DNA from: Kribbella pittospori
Lineage (GTDB): Bacteria; Actinomycetota; Actinomycetes; Propionibacteriales; Kribbellaceae
NCBI RefSeq assembly: GCF_004331465.1
Contig: NZ_SJKB01000005.1
Location: forward strand, 1 to 64,000
Direction of reading: 5' to 3'
DNA: 64,000 bases
Of this stretch, positions 1 to 8,154 are shown piece after piece (the first letter of the stretch is position 1; each line of letters starts with the position of its first letter). The notes beneath the pieces are model-generated. The model was not told the DNA's origin and did no database searches. It was given only the letters and a program-made list of their open reading frames with translations. A program made the translations under genes and the position numbers.

Positions 1-151
1 AGTCCGAGTTTGTTGCCGAACTTCCTGTAGATGGTCACGCGGGTGACCTCGGCGTCGGCGGCGACCTGCTCGAGGCTGAGGCTGCGGTAGCCGGCGTCGG
101 GTCGCATCCCCGACGGTGGCTGCTGGGCAGGGCCTCGGTCGCGGCAGCCAC
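1..151 (-). pseudogene. TetR-family regulator, N-terminal fragment (window edge, probably frameshifted)
   Basis: The minus strand from about 107 down to 1 reads as the DNA-binding part of a TetR regulator: GYRSLSLEQVAADAEV followed by TRVTIYRKFGNKLG, which is the helix-turn-helix and the conserved aromatic/Phe-x-x-Lys end of helix 4. The usual first helix (LVAAATEAL) is seen just upstream, but in a different frame, around 128-151, so a frameshift separates the two. The ligand-binding part lies outside the window. A start at the ATG at 107 would omit helix 1, which argues for a damaged gene rather than a short intact one. Family assignment is fairly sure; the pseudogene status is inference. 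Confidence 0.5.
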
Positions 152-284
152 CAGGCCAAGGCCGCGCGGAGTTCGCAGAGGGCACCTTACGAAATGCATG
201 CGGGCCATGCCACCCGGATATTGAGTTCAACCTGACTTGAACTATTAACCTCGGTCTCACAACACCCAGAGAGGGGCGCATCCG

Positions 285-983
285 ATGAAGATCCGTGAGG
301 TCGCCGTCACATCGCACAACCTTGACGCAGCAGCCACATTCTATCGTGATGTGCTGAAGATGCCAGTCGAGAAGGATCCTGCTCGCGTACTAGTCACGAT
401 CGGCCGTAGCAGACTCGTCATCGCTCACGGTGAGCAGTTTGACGGCGTCCACCACCTAGCGTTCGGTATCTCGCCAAATGCTTTCGACGACGCGCGTGCC
501 TGGCTGAAGAGTCGTGTAGATCTCATACGCTCCGGCGGCGATGATGTGATCATCGGACCGGCCGGATGGGACTCCCAATCGGTGTATTTTCTCGGTCCGG
601 ACGACACCCTTCTGGAGTTCATCTCCCGTCAAGCCGACGCCGGAGTCCCAGCGGCAGATGGCGATGTTCCCCGGCCGTTCTCCATCAGCGAGATCGGCAT
701 CAGCGTCCCCGATACCTCGGCAGCCGTCGGCGTGCTAACTGAAGAGGTGGGACTACCCACCTTCCCGCCACAAGAACGAGACTTCGCCCCTGTAGGCGAT
801 CACGACGGTCTGCTGATCATCGTCGACCAGGATCGGGTCTGGTTCCCCACTCAAGTACTGCGTCCTGCACACGGCTCCCTGACGGTGAGGATCGAGACGC
901 CTGATCAGCTAGCCGATATCGACATCACCGAGCGGGTCACCATCTCGGCCGCCAGCAGCCTTGAGAACCCGCTGATCGCTTGA
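285..983 (+). CDS. VOC-superfamily (glyoxalase/bleomycin-resistance/dioxygenase) protein
   Basis: The protein has 232 residues and two VOC half-modules. The first, residues 1-115, opens with IREVAVTSHNLDAAATFYRD, and its core contains GVHHLAFGI and the metal-side segment SVYFLGPDDTLLEFI. The second, about residues 131-225, is more divergent (EIGISVPDTSAAVGVL). VOC proteins bind a divalent metal and act as lyases, dioxygenases or drug-sequestering proteins; the substrate cannot be told here. The start is supported by a GAGGGGCG Shine-Dalgarno a few bases upstream. It stands alone, intact, next to a degraded TetR gene and an IS630 element, so it may be cargo of the island. Confidence 0.75.
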   Translation: MKIREVAVTSHNLDAAATFYRDVLKMPVEKDPARVLVTIGRSRLVIAHGEQFDGVHHLAFGISPNAFDDARAWLKSRVDLIRSGGDDVIIGPAGWDSQSVYFLGPDDTLLEFISRQADAGVPAADGDVPRPFSISEIGISVPDTSAAVGVLTEEVGLPTFPPQERDFAPVGDHDGLLIIVDQDRVWFPTQVLRPAHGSLTVRIETPDQLADIDITERVTISAASSLENPLIA

Positions 984-1050
984 ACGCCGATCGAGGAGCC
1001 AGCCACGTTGGCCGGGCGGCGCCTGCGTCGGCTCGCAATCCAGACGGCTA

Positions 1051-2124
1051 CTAGTGGTCCGTGTTTGAAGTGGTCTGACGGTTGGCTCTTCTGAGGATTT
1101 GGTCGGCGGTTTTGGTCCAGACGAAGGGGTGGCAGCGGTCGTTCCAGCCGTCGATGAGGGCGCGGATCTTGGTGTTGAGGTCGCGCACGGCGTTGAAGCT
1201 GCCGCGGCGGATGGCTTGTCGTTCGATGATGCCGAACCAGACCTCGACCAGGTTGAGCCACGATCCGGACGTCGGGGTGAAGTGCACCTGGATACGCGGG
1301 TTGGCGGCCAGCCAGGTACGGATCTCGGGGCGCTTGTGGGCGGCGTAGTTGTCCATCACCAGGCGGAGTTCGTCATCGGGGTAGGCCTTGGCGACCTGTT
1401 TGAGGAAGGCCAGGAACTCCTGGTGGCGGTGCCTCGGTTTGACCGCTGCGGTCACCGTGCCGGTGGCGATCTCCAGGGCCGCGAACAGTGTGGTGGTGCC
1501 GTGCCGGACGTAGTCATGGGTGCGTCGCTCGGCCAGCCCGGGTTGCATCGGCAGGACCGGCTGGGTCCGGTCCAGCGCCTGGACCTGCGACTTCTCGTCC
1601 ACGCACAACACGATCGCGTTGTCCGGCGGCGCCAGATACAACCCGACCACATCGGTGACCTTGGCGACCCACTCGGGATCGGTGGAGAACTTGAACGTCT
1701 CCACCCGCCACGGCTGCACCCCGTAATCGCGCCAGGCCTTGGCCACCGTGCCATTGCTCACTCCCAGCCGTGCGGCCATCAGCTGGCTCGACCAATGCGT
1801 CACCCCCAGCCGCTTCGGTGGCGGCTTCAGGGTCTCTGCCACGATCTTGCGACGGTCGACCACCCGCGGCCGACCCGACCGCGGCTCATCATCCAACCCG
1901 GCCAGCCCGCGCTCGGCGTACCGCTCCCGCCAGCCGATCACCGTCGGCCGTGAGACCCCCACCCGCTCGGCCATCACCGTGTGGGCCTCACCGGCAGCCG
2001 CCAGCAACACGATCCGTGCCCGCTGCGCCAGACCCGCCCGACCCGACGACGACCGAGCCAACCGCACCAACCGCTCCCGATCACCCACACGAAGAACCAG
2101 CGCAGCAGCAGGTCGATTCGCCAT
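1051..2124 (-). CDS. IS630-family transposase
   Basis: The protein has about 357 residues. The N-terminal half has the Tc1/mariner-style helix-turn-helix (GLAQRARIVLLAAAGEAHT, then RVGVSRPTVIGWRERYAERG) followed by a second winged helix (LGVTHWSSQLMAARLGVS). The C-terminal half is the DDE nuclease: Asp in VLCVDEKSQVQ, Asp in LRLVMDNYAAHK and Glu in WLNLVEVWFGIIE, so all catalytic residues are present. The ATG at 2124 is chosen because GGATGGGGG lies just before it; a GTG at 2142 is the other possibility. The reading frame is unbroken, so this is the youngest-looking mobile gene in the region. Confidence 0.88.
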   Translation of the reverse strand: MANRPAAALVLRVGDRERLVRLARSSSGRAGLAQRARIVLLAAAGEAHTVMAERVGVSRPTVIGWRERYAERGLAGLDDEPRSGRPRVVDRRKIVAETLKPPPKRLGVTHWSSQLMAARLGVSNGTVAKAWRDYGVQPWRVETFKFSTDPEWVAKVTDVVGLYLAPPDNAIVLCVDEKSQVQALDRTQPVLPMQPGLAERRTHDYVRHGTTTLFAALEIATGTVTAAVKPRHRHQEFLAFLKQVAKAYPDDELRLVMDNYAAHKRPEIRTWLAANPRIQVHFTPTSGSWLNLVEVWFGIIERQAIRRGSFNAVRDLNTKIRALIDGWNDRCHPFVWTKTADQILRRANRQTTSNTDH

Positions 2125-2177
2125 ACCCCCATCCTGACGCACACCAACCGTAAATCAACTAACTACACGCGACACTA
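1052..2177 (-). mobile_element. IS630-family insertion sequence with imperfect terminal repeats and TA target sites
   Basis: The element carries one DDE transposase. Its ends are imperfect inverted repeats: GTGGTCCGTGT after the TA at 1052-1053 on the left, and GTGTCGCGTGT read inward from the TA at 2176-2177 on the right. IS630/Tc1-mariner elements insert at TA and duplicate it, so the flanking TA dinucleotides are the expected target duplication. The total is about 1.12 kb. Both TAs sit in a CTAG. The transposase stop codon TAG is completed by the left target TA. Confidence 0.8.
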
Positions 2178-2369
2178 GGTCAGGACCGCCTGATGCTCAA
2201 GAAGTACCGCGTCCAGCTCTGGGCCCAGCAGTTCGGCACCGCGCAGACGGTCAGCGATGCCCGCATCCGCACAGATGCTGAGTCCGTCGCCCGCCCTACT
2301 CAGCGTCCTGTGCCTCAATCAGGTCGAGGTCGCGGATGCAGAAGCCGTGGTGCTCGAAGGTCTCGTTGA
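2178..2369 (+). pseudogene. Remnant of the C-terminus of an HrpA-type DEAH RNA helicase
   Basis: Directly after the IS630 right end, the plus strand reads LMLKKYRVQLWAQQFGTAQ then TVSDARI. This matches the final segment of actinobacterial HrpA helicases, which end with a pattern of the type MLEEYRVSLWAQxLGTxxPVSDxRI. Nothing of the helicase core is seen on the other side of the IS, so the IS abuts, but does not simply split, an already truncated gene. The frame ends at 2369 after a nonconserved tail. Assignment rests on about 35 residues and could be checked by a protein search. Confidence 0.55.
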
Positions 2370-3024
2370 GCACCGTGCCGAGGCACTGCCGCACCGAGCG
2401 GCCCCGGGCGTACGGCGGCCAGACATCGTCGTCGGGCACCGGCGCCGGCGCTGCGAGCTGCACAGCAGTGACCTCGTCGAGCCAGGCCTCGAGCTCGGCG
2501 GCCTGTGCGTCACGCACGCTCACGACCTCGTCGAGCTCCGGATCGAGCGAGAGGTCAAGCCCGTGCGCTCCACGGTAGGGCTCGACGGTCGTCCCGATGC
2601 CCATCGGCGTGAACAGCTCCGTCGAGCCCAGGCAGCAGCGGCGGAACCACGAGTCGTGGACGAAGACCAGGTGGCGCATCGTCTGCATCGCCGACCACTC
2701 GTCGTTCACGCTGCGGCGCTCGATGCCGGGCGTACGGCGGATTCGCTCGATCGTGGCGGTCCAGGCGGCATGGAGCTGACGCGATGCCTCGCGCAGATCG
2801 GCAGGGTCCTCGGAGCGGATCAGCACCCGCACCGGATGACGCCGGTCGAGCTCTGCCTCGACGTACTCGGTGACCTCGACACCGTTCACCACGAGGTTGG
2901 TGATGAGCCCGTCGATCACGGCATCTTGCATGACGACGCCGATCAGGCGTGCCCCGGTCAGATCGCACTCGCGGAACTCCGCGCCGTGCAGATCCTCGTC
3001 AACATACCGCGTCATGCTCCGCAT
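2296..3024 (-). CDS. DinB-fold protein with N-terminal pentapeptide-like segment
   Basis: The protein has 242 residues from the ATG at 3024 (a second ATG lies at 3015). The N-terminal 45 residues have a pentapeptide-repeat look (EDLHGAEFRECDLTGARLIGV), typical of a subfamily of actinobacterial DinB_2 proteins. The rest is a four-helix DinB domain with conserved His in DEWSAMQTMRHLVFVHD and in ETFEHHGFCIRDLDLIE, positions that in this superfamily form the metal site. Function is unknown; relatives include mycothiol-, bacillithiol- and damage-related transferases. The gene looks intact. A longer frame upstream to 3207 has no sensible start and overlaps the XRE remnant. Confidence 0.7.
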   Translation of the reverse strand: MRSMTRYVDEDLHGAEFRECDLTGARLIGVVMQDAVIDGLITNLVVNGVEVTEYVEAELDRRHPVRVLIRSEDPADLREASRQLHAAWTATIERIRRTPGIERRSVNDEWSAMQTMRHLVFVHDSWFRRCCLGSTELFTPMGIGTTVEPYRGAHGLDLSLDPELDEVVSVRDAQAAELEAWLDEVTAVQLAAPAPVPDDDVWPPYARGRSVRQCLGTVLNETFEHHGFCIRDLDLIEAQDAE

Positions 3025-3029
3025 ACTAG

Positions 3030-3398
3030 GTGCAAGCACCGACAAGTCAGCCTCACGGAGTTCCTGCGGTACGCTGCGCCGCCCTGGACCCGCGGCGCGC
3101 GGGCCTGCCACCCACCGGCGGCCTGCGACGCGTACCAGGCCTGCGCCGTGAGGAGTCGGCGCACCTGAGCTTCGATTACGTCGTCCGGCTCGAACACGAT
3201 CGCACACGCGGCGTCTCGGTGCTCGATGCGCTCGCCGACGCTCTCCAGCTCGCTGCGGACCAGCGCGCGTATCTCTTCAGCCTGGCGTATGTCACTCCCC
3301 AGACGTCTCCGTCCTCGCCGATCCTGGCGGAGGTCTCCGTCGTGGTGCTCTGCGCCCTGACCGGGGGCGGGGGTGCTCAGGCGGATGGTGGGCACTGA
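3030..3398 (+). pseudogene. Degraded XRE/MmyB-type transcriptional regulator
   Basis: The plus strand encodes LRREESAHLSFDYVVRLEHD and then SVLDALADALQLAADQRAYLF, the helix-turn-helix (HTH_31) of MmyB-like XRE regulators. Compared with that family, a few residues at the start of the recognition turn are missing (AGVS before DY). The preceding N-terminal motif LTEFLR appears in another frame around 3050. The C-terminal MmyB ligand-binding domain is absent; the frame ends with a low-complexity tail. A frameshift plus deletions make this a pseudogene. Confidence 0.6.
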
Positions 3399-3416
3399 TC
3401 GAAGGTCGGCAGCCTG

Positions 3417-3848
3417 TCAGGCGAGTGCCTCGACGATCGCCGCGAGTCGACCGGCTGCACGGGCGACGGCGAGGCCATCGAGATAGTCCCGGACTCGGAC
3501 GAGCAGTCCGTCGTGGATGTGGAAGACGAGAACACCGGGCAGCTCGAACGGCTCCCCGGTCGTTCGGCGGTGTCCGAGGACGACCTGCTCGACGACGAGG
3601 ACCGATCCGGCCTGGCAGCTATGGACAGCGACGTCACGGACCTCGCGGGGCTGGGCGTCGCTGGCCGCCCAGGCAGCACGGTACGCAACCCGGATCTGCT
3701 CGCGACCTGCGAGACGATCCGGCATGCTGGGGAAGAGGAACGGCATCTCGTGGACTGCATCGACGGCGTACAGCTCGGCGAGGTCGTCCGCCGAGAGATC
3801 GACGATGGCGCTCCGGTAGCGGCTCAGGATCTCCTCGGCTGTGAACAT
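3417..3848 (-). CDS. SnoaL-like / NTF2-fold protein
   Basis: The protein has 143 residues. It starts with a helix (TAEEILSRYRSAIVDLSADDLAELYAVDAVHEMPF), then shows the strand-rich half of the NTF2 fold (EQIRVAYRAAWAA, VLVVEQVVLGHRRTTGEPFELPGVLVFHIHDG and RVRDYLDGL). This is the polyketide-cyclase/limonene-epoxide-hydrolase-like fold used by many small enzymes and accessory proteins. No substrate can be assigned. The gene appears intact and lies downstream of, on the same strand as, a truncated large gene. Confidence 0.72.
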   Translation of the reverse strand: MFTAEEILSRYRSAIVDLSADDLAELYAVDAVHEMPFLFPSMPDRLAGREQIRVAYRAAWAASDAQPREVRDVAVHSCQAGSVLVVEQVVLGHRRTTGEPFELPGVLVFHIHDGLLVRVRDYLDGLAVARAAGRLAAIVEALA

Positions 3849-4917
3849 GGTCGACGCCGTAAGTTGTTAGGCGGCCCGGGAGGGCCGGGTGTGGCTGATG
3901 GTTGCTTGCCGTTTGTGGCTGGTACGGCGTCGTCAGGAAGTCCGCGATCTTGGGGGCCAGGCGGGCGGCGTCCTCGACCGGAAGCGCCAGCGCCGCATAG
4001 GCCGTGGACTCGTGCGCCTCAGGATTGTCGGTCGTCTCCGCCAGTAAGACCTCGACCAGTTCGTCACGCACGCTTGTCTCGGCTGCCAATCTGGCGAGAT
4101 ACCGACCGGCAGGCCACCGGGCGTACGCGATAGTGCCGTCCTCCGCGACCTCAAGGGCCGGCGGACTGCTCAGGTAGCCCTTCCGACGCAGCAGGCGAAA
4201 CCAGCCCGGGCCGGCGCGGTCGAAGAAGCGGTCCAACGCCACCACGCTGTGCGGGACACCGCCCAGCCTTGTCATGTCGTCGCGTGTTGGTTGCACCTTG
4301 TCGGCCAGCTGATCGATCAACGGCAAGGATGCTGTGAAATTGGACTCGAACTGGCGGCCAAGCCTCAGCAGCAGAGCCTGAACGCCGTCCCACCACGCCC
4401 GGAACTCATCGTCGACGGGCCGTGGCCGCAGCTGCGAACCCCGGTGCGCGACGCTGTGGAGTTTCAAGGACTTCCACAGCGTCCGCAACTCGTCATCCGA
4501 GGGGAACCCGAGCGCGGTCGCGATCGCGTCAATCTCCTGCTTGTGGTCAGAGGGTTTGGGCTGCTGACCCGTCTCGACCGGTGCTAATGAAGCCGCCGCT
4601 GGCTGGCCCTGGATCAGGGGGCGAAGGACGTCCCTAATCGCCGACTCGAGTTCGCGGAGCAGATGACCTACCACGTGGCTCGCCGAGCCTAGCGGCGGTT
4701 CCCCGGCGATGACTCGGCAGGCGTCCTCGTAGAAGGCCGCGGGAACTGGCCCGAACAGGTCCATTAGTCGCTGAATCTCACCCTGACGCCGATCGGGCAG
4801 CGAATGCCGACGTCGGGGCGCCTCGGGTTCCACGCACCAATAGTCTCGCAAAAGACCCAGGCCGGCTTCCGCGAGCGTGCCCACCCGTTCGGCGCGCTCG
4901 AACAGGGTGTCCTGCAC
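3634..4917 (-). pseudogene. Large actinobacterial protein of unknown function, 5' part only
   Basis: About 330 residues read as a soluble, well-ordered protein: NTLF-like start (MQDTLFERAERVGTLAEAGL), a helical segment with LMDLFGPVPAAFYEDACRVI, HVVGHLLRELESAIRDVL, and a later RFFDRAGPGWFRLLRRKGYL followed by a helical-repeat-like run ending in DAARLAPKIADFL. From about 3930 downward the frame loses protein character (PHPALPGRLTTYGVDHVHS) and then reads an out-of-frame copy of the SnoaL-like gene. I infer that the original C-terminal part was lost. I do not recognise the family by name. Confidence 0.5.
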
Positions 4918-4920
4918 CTG

Positions 4921-5366
4921 CTTGCCATGGCCTCAGTGCGACCGTGCCCGACGCCACCAAAGACCCAATGAAAGGTGAAGCATCGCGAGACCCGTGAAGT
5001 CATCGTCGGCGGAGTGCTGGGCTCGATCACCCATCCCGAGGTCGTCATCGCCGGGCTATACACAGTCGCCGGAAAATTGGTCGTCGTCGGCCGCGCAGTC
5101 GCACTGAAAGCCGACGAATCGGCCCAACTCGCCGCAGTTCTTCACCCAGCCCGGCGAGAGCATGCCTGGCCCGACGAGATCAGCTCGGCTCGATGCGGCA
5201 GCCCTGACACGAAGAAGGCGCTCACGAGGTTGACCCAACCGTCGTCGTTGAAGTTGCTGCGGACCCAGCGACTCAGGCGGGCCAGGTGCGCCATGGGATG
5301 CGGTACATCCGGTTACGCCCCGACCTGCGGCCGGAGGATCTACCACGCGTCGCCGCCGAGGCTTGA
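4921..5366 (+). pseudogene. C-terminal remnant of an actinobacterial ATP-dependent DNA ligase
   Basis: From 4972 the frame reads KVKHRETREVIVGGVLGS, then VVVGRAVALKADESAQLAAV and WPDEISS, the OB-fold part of ATP-dependent (LigD-like) DNA ligases after catalytic motif V. The end of the protein is present but in another frame: VDPTVVVEVAADPATQAGQV, then RHGMRYIRLRPDLRPEDL, stopping with TGA at 5364-5366. A frameshift around 5215-5230 therefore splits the tail. A TGA at 4969-4971 stands where the conserved Trp before KVKHR is expected. The nucleotidyltransferase domain is missing. Confidence 0.7.
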
Positions 5367-5394
5367 GGCCGTAGAGCATTCGTGCTCTGAGGCC
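5367..5394. terminator. Hairpin after the ligase remnant
   Basis: AGAGCA-TTCG-TGCTCT is a perfect six-base-pair stem with a UUCG tetraloop (5373-5388), flanked by an outer GGCC/GGCC pair. It begins directly after the ligase stop codon. There is no T run, which is common for actinobacterial terminators. Confidence 0.45.
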
Positions 5395-5460
5395 GCGCCA
5401 CAGCTCGCCAGGTCTTGTGACCGCTTTGGGACGGTCGCAGCATGGCACCAAGGTCAGTCG

Positions 5461-5682
5461 TCACCTGATGCGCTGCCGAGTGCGCAGGCCCCTCCGGGCG
5501 GCTGACCGCTCCGAACTCTCGTGCGTTTCGTCAGTTTGTGTTTGCTCTCGCGGTAGGTGGCGGGTGTCGATGAGTTCCTGGGCTACGTATTGCACGGCAT
5601 CGCCCTGAGCGCAGTGGCGAAGTGTGACGGCTGCGACGACGTGGTGTTCCGAGCGTCGGACGGCACGTTCGCGATAGTTCAT
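5461..5682 (-). CDS. Small hypothetical protein
   Basis: A 73-residue frame starts at ATG 5682. The central part (HVVAAVTLRHCAQGDAVQYV followed by AQELIDTRHLPRE) looks like a real amphipathic protein; the C-terminal 30 residues are Arg/Ser/Glu rich and low in character. I do not recognise a family and the ribosome-binding site is weak. It could be a fragment of a longer lost gene, like its neighbours. Confidence 0.3.
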   Translation of the reverse strand: MNYRERAVRRSEHHVVAAVTLRHCAQGDAVQYVAQELIDTRHLPREQTQTDETHESSERSAARRGLRTRQRIR

Positions 5683-5768
5683 CTGACCTGGACGCAGAGA
5701 CCACAAAGGCCCGACCGTGGACTGTCCGCCTGAATGAGAACCGTGGCAACTGCCATGCGGTCGGCGGC

Positions 5769-6177
5769 TCACCAGTTCGGTGACAATCTGACACGGGCCG
5801 GACGGGCCCGATCGATCTCCACCACGCCCGCCGGCTCAAGCACCACCGCCACCCACCCAGCAGTTGCCCGCGTCAGGAACGCTTTCAGGTGCGCGTCGAG
5901 GGTGCCGTCAACCGCATCCGTCGAATACGTCATGCCGATGAGCACCAACGACCGGCCGCGCAGCACGTCTGGAACCTCCTCCACCACTTTCCACGGCAGC
6001 GGGGTCCGCGACTGTTGCTGACCTAGGAGCAGCACGAACCCGTCGCTGGTGTATCGCGCCACGGAGAACCGACCGACCCCGACCGGTAGGAGTGGTCAGG
6101 ACTTCGCCGGCCGCGATTGCCGCTCGGATCGCGGCGTCGACGCGGCCCGCCATGAATCCATCGTCGGATGACCACAT
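5769..6177 (-). pseudogene. Hypothetical protein split by a 4-bp duplication
   Basis: Two frames on the minus strand join into one plausible protein. From ATG 6177 the first frame reads MWSSDDGFMAGRVDAAIRAA then IAAGEVLTTPTGRGR. The second frame continues FSVARYTSDGFVLLLGQQQS, then PWKVVEEVPDVLRGR and AFLTRATAGWVAVVLEPAGV to the stop at 5769. The switch lies at 6069-6078, where GACC is directly repeated (CCGACCGACC); removing four bases restores one 135-residue frame. The total length is one base more than a multiple of three, as expected. The family is unknown to me; the C-terminal part looks like a winged-helix-type domain. Confidence 0.55.
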
Positions 6178-7201
6178 CGCCAGTGTCGATCGTTCGCAAC
6201 TGCCGCTCCCTCGAGCCGGACATCGCCAGCGGATCAATCCAACGTGATGCCCGCTGGCGTTGCCCGGTGGTCCACCGCCAGCTGACAACAGACGACAGGC
6301 CCGGATGCAGGCCCCTCAGCCGCAACCAGACCCGTCAAGCGCCCGCAACGACCATCAGCGCCACGCCGTCGCCATGCGAGACGTCGCATACCGCGGCGAG
6401 CTGATCCTGATACCTGGCCAGCTCCTGCAGTCCGCCGTAGCGGACTGGTGCCCAGCGCAGGGCCTCCGTATGCACGTGAGTCGCTTGTCCAAAGACTTCG
6501 CTCAGCCGGTAGGGCTCGCGCGCGCCTCGAGGGCACCGCCCCCACAGCATTGACGAGCCGAGATGCGATCGTGCCCCGGTGGACGTCTCACTGGGGCACC
6601 ACGCACGGCACGGTGGTCGCGCTGCTGCTCAGACCGGCCGCAACCCAATTTGGACCGGGGCAGCGTCAGTGTGCCCTCGCGCGCCATCCCCGGGGCGGAG
6701 GGCGCGCTTCGCCCGGAGCAGTCGGGGGTTGACCACTCGACCGGGGACCGCGCACTCATCCAGTACTCGTCCGTGACAGGTGGTTGTCAGCACCGAGGCG
6801 GCTCCCGGCGGAGCGAGGGCAAAGCGCCGGACCACTGCCGGCCCGGGAACCTCTCGTGCCAGGCGCACACGAGAGGCCCACCCCCGAACTGGACGTCGCG
6901 ATGGAGGGCAACACGTTCATCGGGCGGGCGGTGAGAGCGTTACAGCGCCTCGCACTGTCACCCGCGGAGGGATAGCGCGTGTCTCGATAACACCACTCCC
7001 AACGGTCAGGGCCTAACTTGCTTCCAGAACACCTTCCGACACCTCTCGGGTACTGATATTCGTCGCTGAGGCCACCGCAGCCTTGTGAGGATGGCGACGA
7101 TTCGGGACCACGGGGCACCGCCGCTGCTCGATTGTTCAGCGGCCGCCGTGCTGGTTCCCAACGGCGGCCGCCTGGGTCGAACGAAGAGGCTTGTCGCAGG
7201 G
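6178..7201. other. About 1 kb without a supportable gene
   Basis: Several overlapping frames exist on both strands but none shows a recognisable domain, a good ribosome-binding site, or third-position bias over a useful length. A short minus-strand piece near 6335-6480 (GLQELARYQDQLAAVCDVSH) has some protein character and may be another decayed gene. I see no tRNA, repeat array or clear promoter. Confidence 0.5.
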
Positions 7202-7612
7202 TCAGGCGGGTGTGAGGTGGGATCGGACGTCATGGACTCCGGCGATGCGGTTGATGGCGTTGACGATCTCGGTTTCCGCCTCCCTGTTGGAGATTTCGCC
7301 GTGCAGGATCACGGTGCCGTTCTCGACCGTGACGAGCACGCGTGGCACGTGCAGCCGCTTCTCCAATGGTCCGATGCTGGAGCGCACGCGGTCGGCCAGC
7401 GTCGCGTCGTCCACGTTGGCGTCAGGGTGGCGCCGCAGCGTGTGGTAGGTCATGCCCTTCGCTTGGCCGACCCAGTGATGGCCCCGGCGGCGCAGATCCG
7501 CGACCGTACTCTGGGCGCGGCTGGAATGCCGCAGCCTGTCGATACCGATCTTCGCGCCGACGACGGCACCGACCACCGCGGCGATCCCGAGCAATTTGCG
7601 CAGAGTCATCAT
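7202..7612 (-). CDS. BON-domain protein with N-terminal membrane anchor
   Basis: From the ATG pair at 7612/7609 the protein has about 136 residues. It begins with a hydrophobic helix (LLGIAAVVGAVVGAKIGIDRL), likely an anchor, then a basic linker, then a single BON domain from about residue 70: DATLADRVRSSIGPLEKRL, VLVTVENGTVILHGEISNRE and VNAINRIAGVHDVRSHL. BON domains bind phospholipid or other envelope ligands. Upstream extension to 7774 lacks protein character. Intact despite the decayed surroundings. Confidence 0.72.
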   Translation of the reverse strand: MMTLRKLLGIAAVVGAVVGAKIGIDRLRHSSRAQSTVADLRRRGHHWVGQAKGMTYHTLRRHPDANVDDATLADRVRSSIGPLEKRLHVPRVLVTVENGTVILHGEISNREAETEIVNAINRIAGVHDVRSHLTPA

Positions 7613-7724
7613 CGCCTCCCAGGCGTCGTCACTGTCACCATGGTTCACCTTGTCGGGTTGTGATGGAACCCGAGCACCGCCCTGCCCCCCGACCAGGGCG
7701 GTGCTGCCTTGTTGCGGGCTGGCT

Positions 7725-7943
7725 CTACTGGTCGTCGTCGGAGGAATCGCGACTACCGGCCTTGGCGAGGCCACGGCTGACCAGGTAGCCGATCGTCAGC
7801 AACGTGACGTAGAACCACGCCTCCTTGGCGCCGAACACGCCGTCGTCGACCACCGCGGAGGCGATCAGGACACCCAGCACGGCCAGCACGTAGGCGACCA
7901 GTTCGGCGGTCTTGAAGGCTGGCGCCTCGACCTGGAGACTGCG
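7725..7943 (-). pseudogene. Small membrane protein, probable frameshift near the N-terminus
   Basis: The coding signal is clear from VEAPAFKTAELVAYVLAVLG through AKEAWFYVTLLTIGYLVSRG to a charged tail ending SDDDQ: two transmembrane helices joined by a short loop. No start codon is present in this frame near the beginning. The adjacent frame reads SYEAISYETDEFTQ, which looks like the missing N-terminus, so a one-base frameshift near 7935-7943 is likely. Function unknown; similar two-helix proteins are common in actinobacteria. Confidence 0.45.
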
Positions 7944-7951
7944 TGAACTCG

Positions 7952-8137
7952 TCAGTCTCGTAGGATATTGCCTCGTAGGACTGCGGCAGCCAGGACGATT
8001 TGGAAGACAGCCAAGAGGCCAAGTCCCGCTGCCGCGATCCACACGTGATGGGCGGCAGTCAGAACGGTCAGACCGAGCAGCACCACTAGCCATGCGTAGA
8101 CGAAGAATCTCTGCACAGCTGGGCCAGATAGGCTCAT
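7952..8137 (-). CDS. Small two-helix membrane protein, possible partner of the Rhs tip
   Basis: From ATG 8137 the protein has 61 residues: MSLSGPAVQRF, then helix FVYAWLVVLLGLTVLTAAH and helix IAAAGLGLLAVFQIVLAAAV, ending LRGNILRD. A GGAACAAG sequence lies just before the ATG. A TTG at 8161 in the same frame would overlap the stop codon of the upstream Rhs C-terminus. A small membrane protein directly behind an Rhs C-terminal tip is the position of immunity genes, but no homology supports that role here; it is inference from position. Confidence 0.5.
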   Translation of the reverse strand: MSLSGPAVQRFFVYAWLVVLLGLTVLTAAHHVWIAAAGLGLLAVFQIVLAAAVLRGNILRD

Positions 8138-8154
8138 CTTGTTCCAAACTTTCG

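Noticed and set aside
1099..1953. 284-residue plus-strand frame within the IS630 element
   Set aside because: It is the complement of the transposase, which has all DDE residues on the minus strand.
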